Assembly (NCBI GenBank): GCA_900552775.1
Contig: USAP01000014.1
Location: forward strand, 1-17,427
Direction of reading: 5' to 3'
Source of the DNA: an uncultured Eubacteriales bacterium
GTDB taxonomy: Bacteria; Bacillota; Clostridia; UMGS1883; UMGS1540
DNA length: 17,427 nt
The notes under the pieces were generated by a model. It saw only the letters and a list, made by a program, of their open reading frames with translations. It was not told the origin of the DNA and searched no databases. The stretch's first letter is position 1. Each line of letters opens with the position of its first letter. Of this stretch, positions 7,897 to 14,253 are shown piece after piece. Both the position numbers and the translations under genes were made by a program.

Positions 7897-8517
7897 TTAT
7901 CTCTTCTGCTGCAATGTGTAATGTACATCGTCAGCCTTTTCTTCATCGGTGTATTTGCGTAATGTGTTAATTGTTTCGCCGTTGTTCCACTTTCTGTCGC
8001 CCACATCCTCGCAGGTACCCATAACGGTTACGTTAAGCTGTCTGTGACGAGCGCGAACGTGATCCCAGTCAACAAAGTAAATATGAGCAAACTCGCCGCC
8101 GTCAAGCACACCGTCTTTAATTGTCATGGTTTCGCTTCTTCCGAAGAATACAGAACGCAGATGTCCGTCTGTGTTCATGCTTGTGAAGTCGCCCGGTTCG
8201 TTTACGTGTCTGCCGAACTGTGTATGAATCGGGCCGGGATGACGATACTGATGCTCTTCGGCAAAATCGGGTATCATCTTCCTCATAATATCGAGCAAAT
8301 CATGCTGTAAATACTCGATGTCAAACGAATCGATATCGTGTGAGCATTCCTGAATCATTACGGAACAGGTTGTGTGATGCGACGCGATGCAAACCGTGCC
8401 GTTTTTAACGCCCGAAGCCTCTACAATCTCAATAATCTCCTTTGATACATCGTGAAAAGTCGGTATCCATCCTCTTGACTGAAGCTCAAGCTCCTTCTGA
8501 AATACTTTAAATTCCAT
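7897..8517 (-). CDS. YjbQ/UPF0047-family protein, long form
   Basis: A 206-residue member of the YjbQ (UPF0047) family. Conserved features are SHHTTCSVMIQE (46-57), TDGHLRS (116-122), and GGEFAHIYFVDWDHVR (140-155) followed by RHRQLNVTVMG. Family members are usually about 130-140 residues. This one carries an insertion of about 45 residues after the first motif (about 58-110) and a C-terminal tail of about 35. E. coli YjbQ has weak thiamin-phosphate synthase activity, but the true role of the family is unresolved. Its place between a SIS isomerase and an FGGY kinase suggests it acts on a phosphorylated sugar in this pathway, which is an inference from context only. The ATG at 8517 has a GGGGAG ribosome site. 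Confidence 0.87.
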   Translation of the reverse strand: MEFKVFQKELELQSRGWIPTFHDVSKEIIEIVEASGVKNGTVCIASHHTTCSVMIQECSHDIDSFDIEYLQHDLLDIMRKMIPDFAEEHQYRHPGPIHTQFGRHVNEPGDFTSMNTDGHLRSVFFGRSETMTIKDGVLDGGEFAHIYFVDWDHVRARHRQLNVTVMGTCEDVGDRKWNNGETINTLRKYTDEEKADDVHYTLQQKR

Positions 8518-8541
8518 CTTAAAATCTCCCCTTTAAAAATT

Positions 8542-9135
8542 TTATTTATTAAGCCTTTGCCCAACCGCACCGCCGGGGTGAATCAGGGCAAATTGCTCAT
8601 TTTTATAATCGGTTTCCTCAATAAGAGCCGTCTGAAGCACATGGAAAATAACTCCGAGCGCCGTGGTTGACGTTGTTCCCTGAGAATTATATTTATCCGT
8701 CTCACGGTTAACATGCTGATGCAGCACAACATCCGCGCCGCATGCCAACGGTGATTCAAGATTTTCCGTTACTGTTATTATTTTAACGCCTTTTTTTCTG
8801 CAAATATCCATAATAGGCAAAAGCTCTGCGGTTTTTCCGCCTCTTGAAGCAAAGAGCATTACATCGTCTTTTTGCAAAAAGCCGCTTGCGCCGTGCACCG
8901 CCTCGGCAGGTGAAATAAACCTCGCAGGGCGCTCGATACAACACATCAAATGCGCAAAATGCCTGCACATAATTCCCGAATGTCCGCATCCCGACGCACC
9001 GATCCGCGGAGCGTTCTTCAAAAGCTCAACCGCCTTTAAAAATGCTTTCTCATCAAAGTCGTCGGCCATTTCTCTTATACATTCGGCCTCTATTTCAAAA
9101 ACATCCGTCATCGCCTTAAGCGTTTTATCAGTCAT
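8542..9135 (-). CDS. SIS-domain phosphosugar isomerase (KpsF/GutQ-like, no CBS domains)
   Basis: A single SIS domain of 197 residues. Motifs are ASGCGHSG (47-54), the phosphate-binding loop ASRGGKTAEL (96-105), TVTEN (121-125) and the C-terminal HPGGAVGQRL (186-195). H81 (AVHGASG) and H186 match the positions of the paired histidines in arabinose-5-phosphate isomerases. Unlike KdsD/GutQ it has no C-terminal CBS pair, so its length is closer to GmhA or HxlB. It likely interconverts a phosphorylated ketose and aldose. It starts 10 nt after the TIM-like gene, with the AGTGAGGT ribosome site overlapping that gene's stop. Second gene of the operon. Confidence 0.85.
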   Translation of the reverse strand: MTDKTLKAMTDVFEIEAECIREMADDFDEKAFLKAVELLKNAPRIGASGCGHSGIMCRHFAHLMCCIERPARFISPAEAVHGASGFLQKDDVMLFASRGGKTAELLPIMDICRKKGVKIITVTENLESPLACGADVVLHQHVNRETDKYNSQGTTSTTALGVIFHVLQTALIEETDYKNEQFALIHPGGAVGQRLNK

Positions 9136-9145
9136 TTATAAAACC

Positions 9146-9847
9146 TCACTTATGAAGCTCGTCCCATGCGCGGCGAAGATTGTATATCATTTCCTCAACC
9201 ATTGCATACGGGTCATCTGCTTTTATTATTCCGCTCGTTGAGCCTGTTGCCTGCGCGCCGAGCTTGATTGTATTGTAAACATCCGTTCCGTTGGAAATTC
9301 CTGCGCCCTGCAAAACCATGATATCGGGATTTATGTCATGCACCGTTTTTATTGTATCGATAACATAGTTGCTGTCGCTTGTTTTACCTGTCCCTATAAG
9401 CTCTGTAGGCTCGGCAACAATGAGATTCGGTCCCATTTTTGCTATTTTCTTAACGTCTTCAATGGTATCCGCACAAACTATTGTTCCGAGTCCGACCTCG
9501 TCAGCTCTTTTAATCGTTTCCGCCAAAACATCGTCCGTCACGGGCTTTTCGGCATGGTTGAGCATAACGCCCACGGCGCCGGCAGCCTTCACAGCCTCGG
9601 GCAGAACGCTTCCGAGACCGCGCCCTACGGGCAGGGGATCCATATGCTGCGCAAATACCAGAATTCTCTCCGTATTATCCGCAAGAAGTCTGATATCCGT
9701 ATATTGCGGAGTTACAATTATATCAACATCGTATTTAAGCGCTGTTTTGTCAATAACCTTTGCAAGCTTTAACATTTCCTCTCCGTAAAGATATGCTTTC
9801 GGCCCTATTTCAAAGAATGGCGGTTTGATTTTTAAATCTTTGTACAT
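9146..9847 (-). CDS. Triose-phosphate-isomerase-like protein, probably for another phosphosugar
   Basis: A 233-residue (beta/alpha)8 barrel of the TpiA family. Catalytic residues align: K17 (IGPKAY), H98 (MLNHAEKP) and E146 (VAEPTELIGTGK), with the phosphate-binding GAGISNG at 181-187. The invariant Asn of the NxK motif in glycolytic TIM is Gly15 here, and the protein is about 15-20 residues shorter than bacterial TpiA. Both points argue for a paralogue with a different substrate. The known precedent is the TIM-like L-erythrulose-1-phosphate isomerase (EryH) of tetritol catabolism, which would fit a kinase-plus-isomerase operon. First gene of the operon, with promoter 52 nt upstream and a GAGGAG ribosome site. 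Confidence 0.85.
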   Translation of the reverse strand: MYKDLKIKPPFFEIGPKAYLYGEEMLKLAKVIDKTALKYDVDIIVTPQYTDIRLLADNTERILVFAQHMDPLPVGRGLGSVLPEAVKAAGAVGVMLNHAEKPVTDDVLAETIKRADEVGLGTIVCADTIEDVKKIAKMGPNLIVAEPTELIGTGKTSDSNYVIDTIKTVHDINPDIMVLQGAGISNGTDVYNTIKLGAQATGSTSGIIKADDPYAMVEEMIYNLRRAWDELHK

Positions 9848-9898
9848 GGTTTATCTCCTCGTTTCGATTTATATTTTTCCTCTTTACCGGCATATTAC

Positions 9899-9928
9899 AT
9901 TATAATACACCTGACAAAAAATTGTCAA
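9899..9928 (-). promoter_or_regulatory. Sigma-A-type promoter of the eight-gene operon
   Basis: On the minus strand, TTGACA (9928-9923), an 18-bp spacer and TATAAT (9904-9899) form a near-consensus promoter. Transcription would start at about 9892, leaving a leader of about 45 nt before the ATG at 9847. The -35 box lies inside the inverted repeat TGACAA-AAAA-TTGTCA (9912-9927), a possible repressor site. Confidence 0.8.
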
Positions 9929-9932
9929 GAAC

Positions 9933-9969
9933 AAATTATATAATTATATGACACCAAAATTATATAATT
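9933..9969. promoter_or_regulatory. Paired palindromes AAATTATATAATT, candidate operator
   Basis: Two identical 13-mers, at 9933-9945 and 9957-9969, are repeated 24 bp apart. Each contains the perfect palindrome AATTATATAATT. They sit directly upstream of the operon's -35 box, and the second overlaps the stop codon of the MATE gene. The position suits an activator or a cooperative regulator. No regulator gene is visible in the window. Confidence 0.5.
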
Positions 9970-11324
9970 TATATAACATGATTTTTTTCCCATTTCCCCG
10001 ATTTGTACCTTAAAACAAAAGCCAGACTTCTTATTATCCAGTCAAGAACCATTGCATACCAAATTGCAATTACACCGATTTTGAACACGTAAACAAATAC
10101 ATACGCCATGATTATTCTGAACAAGAACATCGAAAGCGCCGAAACCGTCATTGTAAACACAGTATCTCCCGTGCCGCGCAATGCGTTCGGCAGGGCAAAG
10201 CTCATCGGATAAAACAGCGCAGACATGAAGAAATATACATAAAGAATATTTATTGCATATCCGGTTGCCTCCTCGGACAAGCCGTACATTCTTACAAGCG
10301 GCGCCGTAAAAAGAATCGCCAGTGCGGCATTTACAATCATTGCCGCATAATCAAGCTTCAAAATATGCTTTGTATAAAATTTCGCTCCTTTTATGTCTCC
10401 CGCACCGCAGCACTGTCCGACAAATGTAATGATTGCCATGGTAAAGGATGACCCGAGCGCATATGTAAGCGGAGCTATGTTTGATGCCAAGGCGTTTGCG
10501 GCAATAGAAGCCGTTCCGAGCGTAGAAACAAGACGCTGAAGTATAAGTGCCCCGAGGTTGAAAAGACCGTTTTCAATTCCGTTGGGCAGGGCGATTTTTG
10601 TTATTCTGCCGATAAGCCCGCCGTACCATTCGGGTTTGAAAAGCTTGATAACAACTATTCTGTTTTTATGGCTGCAATGCATTATTACCTGCACCGTTCC
10701 CGTAATGATATACGCCACCAGGGTTGATAATGCCGCCCCGCTGACGCCAAGCTTGAATACAAAAATAAAAATATATTTCAGAGCCACATTAATAACCATC
10801 ATGCAAATTGACGCCATAAAAAGAATTCTGGTGTTTCCCGTCGCCCGAAAGCTTGCAGAACCGCAATTATATAAAGCTAAAAAAGGATATGAAAGCGCGT
10901 TAATCGAAAAAAATTCTTTAGATGAATTCATTACCTCTTCTTCAACCGTTCCGAATAAAAAGCTTAAGAGAATATCCCTGAAAGCAACAAAAAATATACA
11001 AGCGATTGTTGATATCAAAAAAATTACTTGTATATTTGTCTTTAAGGCACGCGAGGCTTCTTTTATGTTCCGCGCGCCGATATATTGAGATACAACCACG
11101 CTCCCGCCGGTGGCAAGGGCTATGGATACGTTTTTTACAAATTGGTCTATGGACAGTGCAAGCGAAACGCCCGCAACCGCAGTTTCGCCTAAGTACGAAA
11201 CCATATAAGTATCGATTATTCCCATCAAGGATATAATTACCTGCTCAAAAAAAATCGGAAGAATAAATAAAATTATTTCTTTGTTTTTAAATCGGGCGTC
11301 CTCCGGCAGGGCAAATAATTTCAT
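9969..11324 (-). CDS. MATE-family multidrug/toxin efflux transporter
   Basis: A 451-residue integral membrane protein with about 12 hydrophobic segments and the internal duplication typical of MATE transporters. Helix-1 and -2 sequences ILPIFFEQVIISLMGIIDTY and the GGSVVVSQYIGA stretch are characteristic, and the second half repeats the pattern (ITFVGQCCGAGDIKGA). MATE proteins export cationic or organic compounds using Na+ or H+ gradients; the substrate here is not predictable. An upstream in-frame TTG at 11,342 is possible, but GGAGG sits seven bases before the ATG at 11,324, so that start is chosen. It has its own strong promoter and ends 41 nt before the -35 box of the catabolic operon, so joint function is not certain. 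Confidence 0.9.
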   Translation of the reverse strand: MKLFALPEDARFKNKEIILFILPIFFEQVIISLMGIIDTYMVSYLGETAVAGVSLALSIDQFVKNVSIALATGGSVVVSQYIGARNIKEASRALKTNIQVIFLISTIACIFFVAFRDILLSFLFGTVEEEVMNSSKEFFSINALSYPFLALYNCGSASFRATGNTRILFMASICMMVINVALKYIFIFVFKLGVSGAALSTLVAYIITGTVQVIMHCSHKNRIVVIKLFKPEWYGGLIGRITKIALPNGIENGLFNLGALILQRLVSTLGTASIAANALASNIAPLTYALGSSFTMAIITFVGQCCGAGDIKGAKFYTKHILKLDYAAMIVNAALAILFTAPLVRMYGLSEEATGYAINILYVYFFMSALFYPMSFALPNALRGTGDTVFTMTVSALSMFLFRIIMAYVFVYVFKIGVIAIWYAMVLDWIIRSLAFVLRYKSGKWEKNHVI

Positions 11325-11385
11325 TTTTACACCTCCAACCAATTCCAGTATGCGGCAAAACAGATTATTTTTGCTTACGGTTTAA

Positions 11386-11414
11386 ATTATACCATGCAAT
11401 TTGGCAGTTGTCAA
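11386..11414 (-). promoter_or_regulatory. Consensus sigma-A promoter of the MATE gene
   Basis: On the minus strand TTGACA (11,414-11,409), a 17-bp spacer and TATAAT (11,391-11,386) match the Firmicutes housekeeping consensus exactly. It lies 62 nt before the MATE ATG and only about 35 nt from the switch to Bacteroidales-type sequence. Confidence 0.85.
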
Positions 11415-11448
11415 CATAAAACCCCCCCAATGTTTCTTATGCGTTTTT

Positions 11449-12474
11449 TTATTTTTTATTTATACCGCACAAATCCGCAATCTCTTTTAAGTAAGAATTA
11501 AGTTTTTGATTGCTCAGTACAGGCAGCAACTGACCTTTGGGGAGCTGACCTTCATATTTCTGGAGTATCGCTTGGGGTATTTTCAGCAGCGGTACGTTTA
11601 CCGGAGTATCTGTCTTATGACGGTGCGTCATGATCCACGGCTTCCCGTCAAACGAGATTCTGATGTCGCTTGCCTTCAGTTCCTTCACATCCACATATGA
11701 TAATCCCGTGTAACAGGAGAACAGGAACACGTCCCGTACCTGTTCCAGTCTTTTAGTCGGAAACTTCTTCTTCATTATCTTTTGCAGTTCCGCATCCGTC
11801 AGATAACCTCTGTCCACACGTTTCAGTCTGATTTTATAATTTGAAAACGGGTCAGTATAAATCCAACCGTTGTTTTTGGCGATGATTACAATCATCTTGA
11901 AAGTCTGCATGAATTTTGCCGTAGTATTCTCATTACATTTGCTTTCCGTTCTCAGATAGTTCTCGAAGTCCGTAATGAACATATGGCCGATTTCCTTCAG
12001 TGATATATCCGAAATATTGTATTTCACTTTCATAAATTCCTCCAGCCTCCGGTAGCAGCGGTCATATTTCGCGAGGGTGGCAGGAGTCTTGCTGATGCCG
12101 ACCAGTTTTCTTGCATCCTCATTGTGTTTCTTGAAAAGTTCCAGCAGTGTTCTTTGTTTCGCCGTTATTCCCAAAAACGCATTGCGTATTTTTTCTACCG
12201 TTACGAATGACTCATGCACTTCAATATCCCGGTAGTGGTTTTTCAGCGAAGCACGGATGTCCTCCAATGTTTCATTCAACTGGCGGGCTTTTTGTGTATT
12301 TCCTTTCGCCTTGCCCAATGTGGTATCCCATTTATCAGGTTCTATATCCAGCTTTGAGCTGAATTGAGAAATTTCACCGTTAAGCGACAGACGAATCATA
12401 ATACCCGCTTTTCCTTCCTTGTTCAGATAGTTCTTTCTTAGATAGAACAGAATCTTAAATGTACTCTTACTCAT
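11449..12474 (-). pseudogene. int: IntDOT-like tyrosine recombinase, 3'-truncated
   Basis: From the ATG at 12,474 (MSKSTFKILFYLRKNYLNKE) the frame encodes 341 residues of a CTnDOT-type integrase, with an arm-binding domain, a SAM-like core-binding domain and the start of the catalytic domain. Ser259 (YTGLSYVDVK) stands where most tyrosine recombinases have the first catalytic Arg, and Lys287 (HRHKTD) is the catalytic lysine; to my knowledge both match IntDOT by position. The protein stops right after LCGINKK in a poly-A tract, before the HxxR, second His and Tyr nucleophile expected at residues of about 345-381. It cannot recombine DNA. The missing end coincides with the switch to clostridial sequence. 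An upstream in-frame extension to 12,582 is not expected from the family. Confidence 0.88.
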
Positions 12475-12604
12475 ATCCTTTTTTAATTTAGCTCCGTTAC
12501 AGTGGATGTAATGACTTCCCTCTGCAAAGGAATAATTAATAATTGGGTTACAAGCAGACATTTGAACGTCAATGAGCGACAAATCAAGGACTTACATCGA
12601 AAAT

Positions 12605-12638
12605 CGTTACAGAAGATTTTCCCGATTTTCCTGTAACG
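12605..12638. repeat. Inverted repeat with CGTTACAG arms upstream of the IntDOT-like gene
   Basis: AAAATCGTTACAG (12,600-12,612) and its exact complement (12,631-12,643) flank an 18-bp spacer containing GATTTTC twice. Further CGTTACA-like sites lie at 12,494, 12,545 and 12,642. Placement before the integrase gene fits arm-type integrase sites or an autoregulatory site. Confidence 0.55.
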
Positions 12639-12708
12639 ATTTTGTAACGGAACTTTGTCTGAAGTGGGCATTTTAATGTCTTTCGGTTGTCCACCGGATA
12701 AATAGAAA

Positions 12709-12740
12709 AAGTCCCGTAAAACGTTGATTTTACGGGACTT
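12709..12740 (-). terminator. Strong intrinsic terminator, probably of a lost tRNA-Leu transcript
   Basis: A perfect 13-bp stem AAGTCCCGTAAAA / TTTTACGGGACTT with a 6-nt loop. The minus strand continues TTTCTATTT, giving a U-tract. It lies 33 bp past the att core in the direction a tRNA-Leu gene would be transcribed, so it may be the chromosomal tRNA terminator left at the element's flank. It could also end a gene of a neighbouring element. Confidence 0.65.
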
Positions 12741-12773
12741 GTCTTAATTTGACTACCTAATGTCTTAGGTTTC

Positions 12774-12787
12774 AGCGGAGAGACAGG
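12774..12787 (-). other. NBU1-type attachment core (3' end of tRNA-Leu)
   Basis: The minus strand reads CCTGTCTCTCCGCT. From memory this is the 14-bp core shared by NBU1 and the 3' end of the Bacteroides tRNA-Leu target gene. The bases preceding it on that strand (toward the integrase) do not form a T-arm, so no tRNA body is present here. This is therefore the element-internal side plus one flank (an attL/attR half or attP). It sits 161 bp before the NBU1-type integrase ATG, as expected for its own att site. Confidence 0.7.
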
Positions 12788-12884
12788 TTCTATCACCTAT
12801 CATTTCAAACAATATCACAAACTCGTAATATCTTGTTAATTACCAAGTTATTACAAAGTAAACAGAAAATAAAATATCTCTTAA

Positions 12885-12892
12885 TATCTTTG
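12885..12892 (+). promoter_or_regulatory. Bacteroides-type -7 box for the integrase
   Basis: TATCTTTG fits the TAnnTTTG -7 consensus of Bacteroidetes sigma-ABfr promoters. Transcription would start at about 12,899, giving a leader of about 50 nt. No clear TTTG -33 box is visible. Confidence 0.45.
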
Positions 12893-12947
12893 CATATCTC
12901 ACTTTTTGGGTGTATTTTTGGGTGTCAATTTTCAAACACACCCAATT

Positions 12948-14240
12948 ATGAATATCAAAAGAAACATCATTTTCGCACTGGAAAGCCGGAAGAAAAACGG
13001 TGTGCCAATCACAGAGAATGTGCCTATCCGTATGCGTGTGATATTCGCAAGCCAGCGTATAGAGTTTACAACGGGCTACCGCATTGACGCTACCAAATGG
13101 GATACGGACAAACAAAGGGTAAAGAACGGATGCACAAACAAACTGAAGCTAAGCGCATCCGAAATCAATGCAGACCTGCTAAGACAGTATACGGAGATAC
13201 AGAACATCTTCAAAGAGTTTGAAGTACAGAACGTACTACCCACACCCGCACAGATAAAGGACAGCTTCAATGCAAGGATGAAGGATGCACCAGTCACAGA
13301 GCAGGAAACAGCCGAAGGACCTAAAATCAGCTTTTGGGAGGCGTTCGAGGAGTTTGTAAGGGAATGCGGGAAACAGAACGACTGGACAGACGCAACCTAC
13401 GAAAAATTCGCTGCGGTAAAGAACCACCTGAAAGAGTTCAGGGATGAACTTTCCTTTGATACGTTCACCGAGAACGGTCTGAATGACTATGTGGACTTCC
13501 TGCGTAACAAGAAAGATATGCGTAACAGCACCATAGGCAAGCAGATAGCCTTCCTGAAATGGTTCCTGCGGTGGAGTTTCAAGAAAGGGTACAATCAGAA
13601 CATGGCTTATGACAGCTTCAAGCCCAAGCTGAAAAACACACCCAAAAAAGTGATATTCCTCACATGGGAGGAACTGAACAGACTGAAAGACTACAAGATA
13701 CCCCAAACCAAGCAGTATCTCGAACGGGTAAGGGACGTTTTTCTGTTCTGCTGTTTCAGCGGGCTGCGCTATTCGGACGTGTACAACCTCAAACGGAGCG
13801 ACATCAAGCCCGACCATATAGAAGTGACAACCGTAAAGACAGCGGACAGCCTTATCATAGAGTTAAACAACCACAGCAAGGCGATACTGGAAAAATACAA
13901 AAGCGTACACTTTGAAGATCACAAGGCACTTCCGGTCATCAGCAATCAAAAGATGAACGATTATTTGAAAGAACTGGGGGAACTTGCGGAAATCAACGAC
14001 CCGGTAAGGGAAACTTACTACAAGGGAAATGAACGTATAGACACCGTCACACCCAAATACGCCCTGCTGGGAACCCATGCCGGAAGACGGACATTCATCT
14101 GCAACGCTTTGGCATTGGGTATTCCCGCACAAGTGGTGATGAAGTGGACGGGACACAGCGACTACAAGGCGATGAAACCATACATAGACGTTGCCGATGA
14201 CATCAAGGCCAATGCGATGAACAAATTCAACCAACTGTAA
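12948..14240 (+). CDS. int: NBU1-type tyrosine integrase
   Basis: A complete Bacteroidales integrase of 430 residues. An N-terminal arm-binding domain begins MNIKRNIIFALESRKKNG; a SAM-like core-binding domain spans about 125-220; the catalytic domain is C-terminal. The catalytic set is intact, counted from the chosen ATG: R274 (SGLRYSD), K297 (TVKTAD), H377-x-x-R380 (GTHAGRR), H403 (WTGHSDY) and Y412 (MKPYIDV). It would insert and, with partners, excise the element at the tRNA-Leu-derived core 161 bp upstream. A TTG at 12,906 would add 14 residues, but it lies within a leader repeat, and the ATG at 12,948 matches the family start. Divergent from the truncated IntDOT-like gene. Confidence 0.92.
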   Translation: MNIKRNIIFALESRKKNGVPITENVPIRMRVIFASQRIEFTTGYRIDATKWDTDKQRVKNGCTNKLKLSASEINADLLRQYTEIQNIFKEFEVQNVLPTPAQIKDSFNARMKDAPVTEQETAEGPKISFWEAFEEFVRECGKQNDWTDATYEKFAAVKNHLKEFRDELSFDTFTENGLNDYVDFLRNKKDMRNSTIGKQIAFLKWFLRWSFKKGYNQNMAYDSFKPKLKNTPKKVIFLTWEELNRLKDYKIPQTKQYLERVRDVFLFCCFSGLRYSDVYNLKRSDIKPDHIEVTTVKTADSLIIELNNHSKAILEKYKSVHFEDHKALPVISNQKMNDYLKELGELAEINDPVRETYYKGNERIDTVTPKYALLGTHAGRRTFICNALALGIPAQVVMKWTGHSDYKAMKPYIDVADDIKANAMNKFNQL

Positions 14241-14253
14241 ACACAACAATAGC

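Larger units (their letters stand above)
12475..12947. other. Attachment-site region between two divergent integrases
   Basis: No gene. From left to right it holds a cluster of five GTTAC-type motifs (12,494-12,650), an intrinsic terminator (12,709-12,740), the NBU1-like att core (12,774-12,787), a Bacteroides -7 box (12,885-12,892) and a leader with competing hairpins (12,906-12,945). It most likely spans the attachment ends of two adjacent integrated elements. Confidence 0.65.

Noticed and set aside
9338-9788. Two overlapping plus-strand frames antisense to the TIM-like gene
   Set aside because: Both are reverse-strand shadows; the TIM-like frame has catalytic motifs and a ribosome site.
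13236-13817. 193-codon minus-strand frame inside the NBU1-type integrase
   Set aside because: Antisense shadow of a complete integrase with an intact catalytic set.
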